A DNA stretch of 14,937 nucleotides from Clostridiaceae bacterium UBA5444 (GTDB taxonomy: Bacteria; Bacillota; Clostridia; Clostridiales; Oxobacteraceae). This document shows, piece by piece, positions 8,454-14,858 of the stretch (within the stretch, counting starts at the first letter, position 1; every line of letters starts with the position of its first letter). The stretch covers positions 1-14,937 of the forward strand of contig DIRE01000001.1 of assembly GCA_002426575.1 (NCBI GenBank). Reading direction: 5' to 3'. The translations under genes were made by a program, and so were the position numbers. The notes under the pieces are model-generated. The model did not search any database. It saw nothing but the letters and a program-made list of their open reading frames with translations, and had not been told where the DNA came from.

Positions 8454-8467
8454 ACAGTATATACTGT
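8454..8467. promoter_or_regulatory. Perfect 14-nt palindrome, possible operator
   Basis: ACAGTATATACTGT reads the same on both strands. It lies between the ugpQ stop codon and the speD promoter, about 40 nt upstream of the -35 box. It may be a regulator site or part of the 3' end of ugpQ; there is no T-run on the minus side to make it a terminator. In AT-rich DNA it could also be chance. Confidence 0.3.
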
Positions 8468-8496
8468 TTTAAAGCTAAAAATGATAGAATATGGAC

Positions 8497-9225
8497 TTAT
8501 TTTAAGCAATCTAGTATTGTTTTTAGCTTATCTGGGTAGTTGGTAATAATACCATCTATGCCTAACTTAGCTAAACGTGTCATATCCTTTTCTTCATTAA
8601 CTGTATAAGTATTTATCTTTAAATTGCTATTTTTAATATTTTCAACTATATCATCTTCTAATGTAATATAGTTAGGATGAAGTGCATATACCCCAGCTCT
8701 TTTTCCATAACTGCCAGGATCATATAATTGATTATCATAAAGGAAGCCTGTCTTAATATTTTTGTCAAGCTCCCTGCACTTCATAACAGAGTAGTGATTA
8801 AAAGAAGATATAATAGAATTATCTTCAATTTTAGCCTTATATATTTTATCGAGCACTATCTTTTCTATATCTTTATATTTAATCTTATCATCTTTAAGTT
8901 CAAAATTTATAATTAAATCCCTATTTTTTATTAAATCTATAAACTCATCAAGGCTTGGTATTTTAAGTCCTTTAAATTTATCGCCAAATTTAATTCCTGC
9001 ATCAAATCTAAGAAGCTCTTTATAAGTATAGTCTTTTATAAACCCATTTCCATCTGTGGTCCTGTCAATTGTTTCATCATGACAGATTACTGCAATCCCG
9101 TCTTTCGTAAGGTGTACATCCGTCTCTATTCCATCACACCCCATTTCAATTGCCTTCTCAAAAGCTAGCATCGTGTTTTCTGGGTAGTAACCGCTTGCCC
9201 CTCTGTGGGCTATATTTTTTGACAT
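8497..9225 (-). CDS. ugpQ: Glycerophosphodiester phosphodiesterase, cytosolic (UgpQ-like)
   Basis: Hydrolyses glycerophosphodiesters, the deacylated phospholipid head groups, to glycerol-3-phosphate and an alcohol. At 242 aa it is the short UgpQ/GDPD form without signal peptide. Family motifs in order: HRGASGYYPENT at 7-18 (catalytic His7, Arg8, Glu16), IETDVHLTKDG at 33-43 (metal ligands Glu34, Asp36), the second catalytic HDE at 49-51, NFELK at 107-111, and NTYTVNEE near 205-212 where most homologues have Trp for Tyr. The ATG has AAGGGG at 9234-9239. It lies 208 nt behind ugpB with a repeat element and a hairpin in between, so it may have its own promoter, yet its place after the importer matches the ugp cluster order of enterobacteria and supports a role in processing imported diesters. 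Confidence 0.93.
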   Translation of the reverse strand: MSKNIAHRGASGYYPENTMLAFEKAIEMGCDGIETDVHLTKDGIAVICHDETIDRTTDGNGFIKDYTYKELLRFDAGIKFGDKFKGLKIPSLDEFIDLIKNRDLIINFELKDDKIKYKDIEKIVLDKIYKAKIEDNSIISSFNHYSVMKCRELDKNIKTGFLYDNQLYDPGSYGKRAGVYALHPNYITLEDDIVENIKNSNLKINTYTVNEEKDMTRLAKLGIDGIITNYPDKLKTILDCLK

Positions 9226-9281
9226 TCTGCCATCCCCTTAATTTATAATTGTTATATTTTTGTCTATAGTAACATATTTAA

Positions 9282-9320
9282 TGCCGGCCTTTAATTATTA
9301 TTAAAAACCGGCACCTTTTT
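9282..9320. terminator. Hairpin between ugpB and ugpQ, possible terminator
   Basis: TGCCGG (9282-9287) pairs with CCGGCA (9308-9313), with an inner TTTAA/TTAAA stem. On the plus strand it is followed by CCTTTTT (9314-9320), which makes it look like a plus-strand terminator, yet both neighbours are minus-strand genes. On the minus strand the tail is TTAAAT, weaker. It may end the ugpAEB transcript or be a remnant of the adjacent repeat. Confidence 0.45.
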
Positions 9321-9335
9321 AATTTTGGGCATTGA

Positions 9336-9434
9336 GCCTTGGAGCCTTGGCCTTGGGGGCCTTGGGGACGGTTCAGCACTTTTTCCCTTGGGAAAAAAGT
9401 GCTGAACCGTCCCCGGCTACCCGGCTACGGCTAT
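9336..9434 (-). repeat. REP-like element, copy A, downstream of ugpB
   Basis: From the plus-strand left: an array built on CCTTGG (9336-9363), then GGGGACGGTTCAGCAC plus T's (9364-9384) forming a 21-bp perfect stem with 9394-9414, extended by CCC/GGG around a short loop with one bulged A, then a tail of two and a half CGGCTAC-type units (9414-9434). The tail abuts the ugpB stop codon. On the minus strand the tail reads as GTAG tetranucleotides directly 5' of the palindrome, the arrangement of REP elements recognised by RAYT transposases. It could also shield the ugpB mRNA end. Confidence 0.85.
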
Positions 9435-10819
9435 TATTTGGTTGTTGTATTGTAGTTTTCTATTGCAGCATTTATGCTCTTTGCCGCATTGTCAATAGTT
9501 TGGTCTGCTGTTTGTTTATTTTGAAGCATTAATTCTATCTCTTTTTCAACCGTCTGCCTTGCCTCTGCAAATACCCCAACTAAACCGCCTGATGTAGCTT
9601 CAGTAACTGGAGTATTGTGAAGCTGATCTATAGCTGTCTTAAATTGTGGTTTTTCTTTAAGAGAATCATTCATCTGTGGAAGATCATATGCCTCTTTTGT
9701 TACTGAGAAATACCCTGATTGGTTATTCCAGAACACCTGCTGCTCTGCAGAAACAAAGTATTTTATAACTTCCCATGTTGCTTTCTTTCTTGCTTCATCC
9801 CCATTGTCTATTGCCCAAAGTGAAGCACCACCAATTATAACTCCACCATCTTTGTTGCTTTCTGCAATATCTGGAAGGAATGCTGTTCCTATTTCAAATC
9901 TATCTCCAGTGCCTTTTAAAAGTCCTCCTAGTGCTGCAGTTGATTCCATAATCATTGCAGTTCTTCCAGCTGAAAATGCATTCTTTGTATCATCAGTTTT
10001 TCTTCCGAAGTTTCCAGCATAGCCAGAGTCTACAAGAGTCTTCCATTCATTTAATATATTTAATGCTGCTTGTCTTCCTTCTCCCTCGCTCCATGCAACC
10101 GCAGTTGCCTTATCTTTTCTCCCATTCCCGTTATTTGCATATAATGCCCCTTGCTTAGCTAATAGCTGTTCAAAGAACCATCCATATACGGCCATTGAAT
10201 ATCCATATTGTGAAACATTGTTGCCATCCTTCTTAGTAAGCTTCTTAGCATATTCTCCTATTTCTTTGAAATTCTTAGGAGCTACCTCAGGATCAAGGCC
10301 TGCTTCTTTAAATGCGTTTTTGTTATAATATAATATTGGTGTTGATGAGTTAAAAGGCATAGAATATAATTTCCCATCAACTGTATAATAAGCTAAAAGG
10401 TTTGGTTCAAGATTGTCTACTTTAAAATCTTTATCCCCATCAATTAAATCCTGCATTGGAGTAATCCAACCGCTATCAATCATAAATCTTGTTCCTATAT
10501 CATATACCTGAACTAAATCAGGGCCAGATTTAGCTTGCATTGCGGTCTTTAATTTTGTTAAGGCATCATCATATGTTCCTTGGAACTGTGCAGTAACTTT
10601 TATATTGTCATGAGATTTATTAAAGTTATCAACCATTGTTTCAATTGCCTTACCATTTACTCCACCCATTGCATGCCAGAATGTAAGTTCAATTACTTCA
10701 TCCTTCTTGCCTTCTTCTTTAGATTTATCTCCCTCATTCTGCTTATTTCCACCGCATCCCACAGTACCTATTGCAATTAATGCAGTTAGTAAAAGCGCAA
10801 TAAATTTTTTATATTTCAT
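9434..10819 (-). CDS. ugpB: Glycerol-3-phosphate/glycerophosphodiester ABC importer, binding lipoprotein
   Basis: Substrate-binding protein of 461 aa, anchored outside the membrane. The signal peptide (about 1-21) ends in TVGC with Cys22 as the lipid-bearing residue; Thr at the -3 position is unusual. A Lys/Glu/Asp-rich linker (23-42) leads to the mature domain. FWHAMGG (48-54), QVYDIGT (104-110) and especially PFNSSTPILYYNK (155-167) followed by AFKEAGLDPE match E. coli UgpB closely, so glycerol-3-phosphate or glycerophosphocholine is a better guess than a sugar, although the family is mostly sugar-binding. GGASLW (330-335) is the conserved ligand-loop region. The ATG has GAGGGGG at 10827-10833, 7 nt upstream. 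It follows ugpE by 34 nt and ends directly at a repeat element. Confidence 0.92.
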   Translation of the reverse strand: MKYKKFIALLLTALIAIGTVGCGGNKQNEGDKSKEEGKKDEVIELTFWHAMGGVNGKAIETMVDNFNKSHDNIKVTAQFQGTYDDALTKLKTAMQAKSGPDLVQVYDIGTRFMIDSGWITPMQDLIDGDKDFKVDNLEPNLLAYYTVDGKLYSMPFNSSTPILYYNKNAFKEAGLDPEVAPKNFKEIGEYAKKLTKKDGNNVSQYGYSMAVYGWFFEQLLAKQGALYANNGNGRKDKATAVAWSEGEGRQAALNILNEWKTLVDSGYAGNFGRKTDDTKNAFSAGRTAMIMESTAALGGLLKGTGDRFEIGTAFLPDIAESNKDGGVIIGGASLWAIDNGDEARKKATWEVIKYFVSAEQQVFWNNQSGYFSVTKEAYDLPQMNDSLKEKPQFKTAIDQLHNTPVTEATSGGLVGVFAEARQTVEKEIELMLQNKQTADQTIDNAAKSINAAIENYNTTTK

Positions 10820-10853
10820 TTTTTATCCCCCTCTATTTTTATTTTTTATGCTA

Positions 10854-11687
10854 TTAACTCTTTACCGAACCAGCAGTTAATCCTTCTATTAATTGGTTTT
10901 GGCCTAAAACAAATGCTAGTATTGAAGGTATAAGTATCATAACAATACCTGCCATTATAGGTCCAAAAGCCTGTGCATCTACGTTCTGCAGCATGCCCAT
11001 ACCAATTTGTACAGTTCTCATATTATCTTTATTAGTAACCAATAATGGCCATGTGTATTGGTTCCATGCCTGTAAAAACTGGTAAACTCCTAGAGAGCCT
11101 AATGCTGGTTTTGAAAGAGGAATAACTATTTTATTTAAAAACTTAAAATTACTGCATCCATCAAGTATTGCAGCCTCATGCAGCTCCTTGGGTAGTGATA
11201 AAAATGCCTGTCTTAATAGAAATATGCCAAATGCTGATGCTAAATAGGGAAGTATCAAGGCCCTATACGTATCTAATATATTGAGCGAACTTACGGTTAG
11301 ATAGTTTGATATTAATATAGCTTGCCCTGGTATCATCATTGTTGAAAGTATTATCATAAATATTACATTTTTCCCCTTAAACTTCATAAACGAAAATGCA
11401 TATGCTGCAAGAGCTCCTGTAACAATTTGCCCTGCAGTTATTACAGTTGACACTATAAGGCTATTTAGAATAAATCTAAATATTGGCGCCGTCTCTAATG
11501 CCTCTTTATAGTTTTCATAGTATAGTTTTCTAGGTATTAATTTTGGTGGGTATTCAAATATTTGATCTGGTGTCATGAAACTTACTAAAAGTGCATATAG
11601 TATTGGCGCTATTATAATAAAAGCTACAAATATATTTATGGCATATAATATGACCTTGTATAATACCTTTTTACTTTTATCACTCAT
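10854..11687 (-). CDS. ugpE: Glycerol-3-phosphate-type ABC importer, permease UgpE (MalG class)
   Basis: Second channel subunit, 277 aa, six membrane segments (first at about 13-36, last at about 243-262). The cytoplasmic EAA loop that docks the ATPase is clear: EAAILDGCSNFKFL at 171-184 followed by IVIPLSKP. The C-terminus LIEGLTAGSVKS is typical of MalG/UgpE permeases. Its ATG shares one base with the ugpA stop (TAATG), and AGGTGA inside the end of ugpA serves as ribosome binding site, so it is coupled to ugpA. Assignment to the Ugp group rests on its neighbours ugpB and ugpQ; on sequence alone it would be a carbohydrate ABC permease. Confidence 0.9.
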   Translation of the reverse strand: MSDKSKKVLYKVILYAINIFVAFIIIAPILYALLVSFMTPDQIFEYPPKLIPRKLYYENYKEALETAPIFRFILNSLIVSTVITAGQIVTGALAAYAFSFMKFKGKNVIFMIILSTMMIPGQAILISNYLTVSSLNILDTYRALILPYLASAFGIFLLRQAFLSLPKELHEAAILDGCSNFKFLNKIVIPLSKPALGSLGVYQFLQAWNQYTWPLLVTNKDNMRTVQIGMGMLQNVDAQAFGPIMAGIVMILIPSILAFVLGQNQLIEGLTAGSVKS

Positions 11688-12604
11688 TAGTAATTCACCT
11701 GCTTTTCTTCAAACTTAAACTGTATCAGTGTAAGAACAAGTAGTATTACAAATAGAACAATTGATTCTGCACTTGCTAAGTCAAAACGGTTATTAAAAAA
11801 TGCATCTCTATATATTGCATACACAATAACATTAGTTGCTTCTCCAGGGCCACCTCTTGTCATTAAGTTTACTTGTCCAAAGACTTGGAACGTATTTATT
11901 ATATTGATTATAAGCAGGAAAAATAAAACTGGTGATAAGGAAGGTATGGTTATTGACCAATGTTTTCTAAAAGCGCCTGCACCGTCAATAGCTGCGCTTT
12001 CATATAACTCTTCTGGTATTCCTTGAAGCCCAGCTATTAAAAATATATAATTTATCCCAAGGTTCATCCATACTGTAACAATTACTACAGCAAGAAGACC
12101 ATACTTAGGATCTGTAAGCCATCCAATGTTTGCTTTAAATATATAATTTATAAGTCCCATACTTGGATGAAATAAAAACATCCATATAATTGCTGCAGAA
12201 GCTGAAGAAATAGCCATTGGCAATGCATATATTGTTCTAAATATCCTCATGCCTTTTAGCTTAGTATTGGCAAGTATAGCTAAAAAAAAGCCAATAACTA
12301 TTGAAGGTATAACAACAAGAAGAGCAAAGTATCCGGTAACTTTTAAACTATTTATAAATGATGCAGAATTAAAAAGGTACTTATAGTTGTCAATTCCCAC
12401 TAAAAACTTAACTTTACCTTGAGGATCTGTCCTACTAATACTTAAATAAATTGTTTTGAAAAAAGGATAAAACACAAACAAACTTAGTAAAATAAGAGCT
12501 GGCAAAAGGAAAAGGTAAGGTTCTATTATATAGAAAAATGATTTTCTATAATCCTTATGTTTTTCCCTTTTTAAATCTGGAACAACATTAGCTGCTTTTT
12601 CCAT
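11687..12604 (-). CDS. ugpA: Glycerol-3-phosphate-type ABC importer, permease UgpA (MalF class)
   Basis: First gene of the importer operon, 305 aa from the chosen start. A cytosolic N-terminal segment (1-25) precedes six membrane segments (first about 27-55, last about 281-297). The EAA-like loop is at 199-225 (ELYESAAIDGAG with IPSLSP behind it). QVNLMTRGGPGEATNVI at 244-260 is the conserved periplasmic-side stretch of this permease class. An in-frame GTG at 12637 would add 11 residues, but the ATG at 12602-12604 is preceded by AAGGGGG with ideal spacing whereas the GTG has no ribosome binding site. A UgpC ATPase gene is missing from the cluster, common in Bacillota where one MsmX-type ATPase serves several importers. 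Expression is probably controlled in the long leader upstream. Confidence 0.9.
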   Translation of the reverse strand: MEKAANVVPDLKREKHKDYRKSFFYIIEPYLFLLPALILLSLFVFYPFFKTIYLSISRTDPQGKVKFLVGIDNYKYLFNSASFINSLKVTGYFALLVVIPSIVIGFFLAILANTKLKGMRIFRTIYALPMAISSASAAIIWMFLFHPSMGLINYIFKANIGWLTDPKYGLLAVVIVTVWMNLGINYIFLIAGLQGIPEELYESAAIDGAGAFRKHWSITIPSLSPVLFFLLIINIINTFQVFGQVNLMTRGGPGEATNVIVYAIYRDAFFNNRFDLASAESIVLFVILLVLTLIQFKFEEKQVNY

Positions 12605-12830
12605 TTTATATCCCCCTTGTTTGTTATTTAATTTCACCTAAAGCTGTCTTGATACATTAAGAGATATTTAATATTATGTTTTTTACTTACATTAAATACT
12701 TCAGGTGTAATTAAGTATTTTAGACAAAACTACATGAGTTACTGCATTTAATAGAAAAAAAGCCGTGGCAAATGAATTAATATCATTGGTCACGGCTCTC
12801 ATATACTCATGCCATTTACTCTGATGTTAT
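12605..12830 (-). ncRNA. Long ugp leader with internal terminator (attenuator or small RNA)
   Basis: The predicted transcript from about 12830 meets a strong terminator after some 35-75 nt and only then continues for 150 nt to ugpA. GCAUGAGU (12812-12805) can pair with ACUCAUGU (12739-12732), enclosing the terminator stem, and a further 8-bp inverted repeat (12694-12701 with 12713-12720) follows. I find no good second promoter between the terminator and ugpA, which favours an attenuated leader over a separate small RNA. No T-box, known riboswitch or leader peptide of useful length is seen. Confidence 0.4.
12754..12797 (-). terminator. Strong intrinsic terminator upstream of ugpA
   Basis: AGCCGTG (minus 12797-12791) pairs with CACGGCT (12767-12761), with an inner AATGA/TCATT stem, and is followed on the minus strand by seven T's (12761-12755). 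It would stop transcripts starting at the 12837-12865 promoter and any read-through from gpr. Confidence 0.85.
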
Positions 12831-12836
12831 ACATCA
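12822..12836. promoter_or_regulatory. 15-nt inverted repeat at the ugp transcription start, possible operator
   Basis: TGATGT and ACATCA form a perfect 6-3-6 inverted repeat that directly follows the -10 box and covers the predicted start site. That position is ideal for a repressor; equally it could form a small 5' hairpin. No regulator gene is nearby. Confidence 0.4.
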
Positions 12837-12865
12837 ATTATATACTATAACAACGGTTTTGTAAA
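12837..12865 (-). promoter_or_regulatory. Near-consensus sigma-A promoter for the ugp leader
   Basis: On the minus strand TTTACA (12865-12860), exactly 17 nt, then perfect TATAAT (12842-12837). It is the best-scoring promoter by eye in the window apart from that of speDE, and it points at the terminator and then ugpA. Confidence 0.75.
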
Positions 12866-12918
12866 GCATTGTTTAGATTTTTCTAAATTGTGTATCTTTG
12901 CAGGCAAGTCTGAAAGGT

Positions 12919-13033
12919 GGATTTGGATTTGGATTTGGGGACAGTTCAGTGGATTTGGATTTGGGGACGGTTCAGCACTTTTCTCCCAAGGAACAAAATG
13001 CTGAACCGTCCCCGACTACCCGACTACGACTAT
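12919..13033 (-). repeat. REP-like element, copy B, downstream of gpr
   Basis: Same build as copy A. A GGATTT array (12919-12936) leads to a partial core GGGGACAGTTCAGT (12937-12950), then a second GGATTT pair and a full core GGGGACGGTTCAGCAC (12963-12978), so the array plus core half has been duplicated in tandem. The right arm GCTGAACCGTCCCC (13000-13013) completes the hairpin. The tail (13013-13033) consists of CGACTAC units, where copy A has CGGCTAC. It ends 4 nt before the gpr stop codon. Minus-strand reading shows GTAG directly 5' of the palindrome. Confidence 0.85.
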
Positions 13034-13037
13034 ATTT

Positions 13038-14033
13038 TTATTTTCCCAATATATTATCTATTCTTTCTAGCTCCTCTTCATCAAACGAAAGATTTTCTAA
13101 GGCCTTAACATTCTCTTCAACTTGGCTAACCTTACTTGCTCCTATAAGGGCAGATGTAACTCTATCTTTTCTAAGTACCCATGCTAATGCCATTTGAGCA
13201 AGGCTTTGCTCTCTTTCCTTGGCAATGCCATTTAAAAGGTTAATTTTATATAACTTTTCTTCTGTTATATCATCTTTAGTAAGACTTCTTGAAGGGCCTG
13301 CAGCCCTTGAATCAGATGGAATTTCATTTAAATACTTATTAGTTAAAAGGCCTTGTGCAAGTGGTACAAAAGCTATTAATCCAACCCCCTCATCCTCAAG
13401 AAGTGATAATAAATCCTTCTCTATCCATCTATTAAACATTGAGTAAGATGCTTGATGAATAATAAAAGGTGTTCCTAATTCCTTAAGCACCTTAATTGCT
13501 TCTTTTGTCTCCTCTGCATTATAGTTTGATATGCCTACATATAATGCCTTACCCTGTCTTACAATAAGGTCTAAGGCTCTCATTGTCTCCTCAATAGGAG
13601 TATTAGGATCTGGCCTATGATGGTAGAATATATCAACATAATCAAGCCCCATACGCTTTAGACTTTGATCAAGGCTTGCTACTAAATACTTTTTGGATCC
13701 CCAGTTTCCATAAGGTCCTGGCCACATATCATATCCTGCTTTTGTAGATATAACCATTTCATCTCTATGCCCTGCAAAATCAGCTTTAAGTATCTTTCCG
13801 AAGCTCTCCTCTGCTGATCCTGGAGGAGGTCCATAATTATTTGCAAGATCAAAATGTGTTATTCCAAGGTCAAATGCTTTTCTTACAATCGCCCTCCCAT
13901 TCTCATAACTATTTATTCCGCCAAAGTTATGCCAAAATCCTAACGAAATAGCAGAAAGCTTTAGCCCACTCCTACCACATCTATTGTATTTCATTTTACC
14001 ATTGTACCTATCTAAATCTGGTATATAATTCAC
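13038..14033 (-). CDS. gpr: Aldo-keto reductase, YghZ/Gpr family (L-glyceraldehyde-3-phosphate reductase-like)
   Basis: Cytosolic NADPH-dependent reductase of 331 aa from the chosen start, closely matching E. coli YghZ (AKR14), which reduces L-glyceraldehyde-3-phosphate and methylglyoxal. Numbered from that start, LGITHFDLANNYGPPPGSAE contains catalytic Asp62 and Tyr67; Lys98 is in ISTKAGYDMWPGPYG; His139 is in FYHHRPD. NADP-contact motif LIGASKVSQVEEN lies near 296-308. An ATG at 14048 would add five residues but has a poor ribosome binding site, whereas the GTG at 14033 is preceded by GGAGGTGGG (14046-14038) with 8-nt spacing, and the resulting N-terminus aligns with that of YghZ. Single-gene unit. 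The reaction is inferred from the family; a general aldehyde detoxification role is equally possible. Confidence 0.92.
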   Translation of the reverse strand: MNYIPDLDRYNGKMKYNRCGRSGLKLSAISLGFWHNFGGINSYENGRAIVRKAFDLGITHFDLANNYGPPPGSAEESFGKILKADFAGHRDEMVISTKAGYDMWPGPYGNWGSKKYLVASLDQSLKRMGLDYVDIFYHHRPDPNTPIEETMRALDLIVRQGKALYVGISNYNAEETKEAIKVLKELGTPFIIHQASYSMFNRWIEKDLLSLLEDEGVGLIAFVPLAQGLLTNKYLNEIPSDSRAAGPSRSLTKDDITEEKLYKINLLNGIAKEREQSLAQMALAWVLRKDRVTSALIGASKVSQVEENVKALENLSFDEEELERIDNILGK

Positions 14034-14091
14034 TTTTCCCACCTCCATAATTTTTCCACTTCAATAAAATTTTAATTATATAAGTATACAT

Positions 14092-14100
14092 ATTATAGCA
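14092..14100 (-). promoter_or_regulatory. Extended -10 promoter candidate for gpr
   Basis: TGCTATAAT on the minus strand fits the extended -10 form TGnTATAAT, which does not need a good -35 box, and none is present. It lies about 60 nt before the gpr start. For the divergent nitroreductase gene I see TATAAT sequences at 14198-14203 and 14217-14222 but no -35 partners. Confidence 0.45.
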
Positions 14101-14240
14101 TTACACCATGAATATATCTTCTACCTTCAGGCTATAGTGGTATTAAATGTTCAACCATAGTTTATTTATTTCAAAAACTAATGTATAAATGCTAATATAT
14201 AATTAAACATAAATTATATAATTATTTTGGAGGCGTTAAA

Positions 14241-14744
14241 ATGGATTATTTTGATCTTATAGAAAAAAGGCATAGCGTCCGCTCCTTTAAAGGTGATGAT
14301 ATAGAGGATGGGAAACTTCAAAAGATACTAGAAGCTGCAAGGCTTGCACCTACCGCAGTAAACAAACAAGCATTTAAAATATTTGTAATTCATACAAAGG
14401 GAAAAGAAGATGTACTTAAAAATATCTATAGCAAAGATTGGTTTGTAAAAGCCCCTATTATAATTGGTGTATGCTCAATGCAAAATAAATCATGGGTTAG
14501 AAGAGATGGCGTAAACTATGGATTTGTAGACGCAGCAATAGTTATGGATCATATAGTATTAGCCGCCACAAGCCTAGGCCTTGGCGCATGCTGGATAGGG
14601 GCCTTTGATGTATCCTCTGCAAAAAAATATCTAAATTTAGAAGAAGGCATAGAGCCTGTTGCATTTACACCTATAGGGTATGAAGATAAAAGTAGTTATA
14701 AGAAGATAAGGAAGGATATTGATGAAATTGTAACTTATTTATAG
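14241..14744 (+). CDS. Small FMN-dependent nitroreductase-family protein
   Basis: Cytosolic flavoprotein of 167 aa, on the short side for the family. The N-terminal FMN-phosphate motif KRHSVRSF is at 9-16, APTAVNKQ at 36-43 is the second FMN contact, VDAAIVMDHIVLAAT at 96-110 the dimer helix, and GLGACWIGAF at 113-122 the conserved C-terminal FMN loop. Such proteins reduce nitro compounds, quinones or other electron acceptors with NAD(P)H; the natural substrate is unknown. The ATG has GGAGG at 14229-14233, 7 nt upstream. It stands alone, divergent from gpr, and a copy of the repeat family begins some 20 nt beyond its stop. Confidence 0.93.
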   Translation: MDYFDLIEKRHSVRSFKGDDIEDGKLQKILEAARLAPTAVNKQAFKIFVIHTKGKEDVLKNIYSKDWFVKAPIIIGVCSMQNKSWVRRDGVNYGFVDAAIVMDHIVLAATSLGLGACWIGAFDVSSAKKYLNLEEGIEPVAFTPIGYEDKSSYKKIRKDIDEIVTYL

Positions 14745-14762
14745 AAAAGGTTTTGAAGTTTT

Positions 14763-14858
14763 GGGTTTGGGGGGTTTGGGTTTGGGGACGGTTCACAGTT
14801 TTAACCCCAACTCGGCGGTTGGAATAGGGACGGTTCATTATAATTGGTTATAATGAAC
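14763..14858 (+). repeat. REP-like element, copy C, degenerate, downstream of the nitroreductase gene
   Basis: Shares the array-plus-core half of copies A and B in the same plus-strand orientation: a GGGTTT array (14763-14783), then GGGGACGGTTCA (14784-14795), then a second core AGGGACGGTTCA (14826-14837). That core runs into a perfect 11-bp hairpin (14833-14843 with 14848-14858). The right arm GAACCGTCCCC and the GTAG tail are missing. The array has four G-runs of 3, 6, 3 and 4 separated by TTT, a textbook G-quadruplex pattern. No regular terminator of the nitroreductase gene is seen before it. Confidence 0.75.

Noticed and set aside
9332..9532. Plus-strand open frame of 66 codons across copy A of the repeat
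   Set aside because: It has no ribosome binding site, overlaps the end of ugpB in antisense and owes its openness to the repeat array.
9434..12604. Sugar (maltose/raffinose type) importer
   Set aside because: The permeases alone would allow it, but the binding protein matches UgpB over PFNSSTPILYYNK and a glycerophosphodiesterase gene follows.
12605..12753. Second ugpA promoter downstream of the terminator
   Set aside because: The best pair found, TTTAAT-N17-TATTAA, is poor at both boxes and no better than background in such AT-rich DNA.
12898..13197. Plus-strand open frame of 99 codons starting with a Gly-Phe-rich stretch
   Set aside because: The Gly-Phe pattern is the translation of the GGATTT array and the rest is antisense to gpr; no ribosome binding site.
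9336..14858. CRISPR array or spaced direct repeats
   Set aside because: The three units are kilobases apart, contain long hairpins and microsatellites, and there are no spacers of even length or cas genes.
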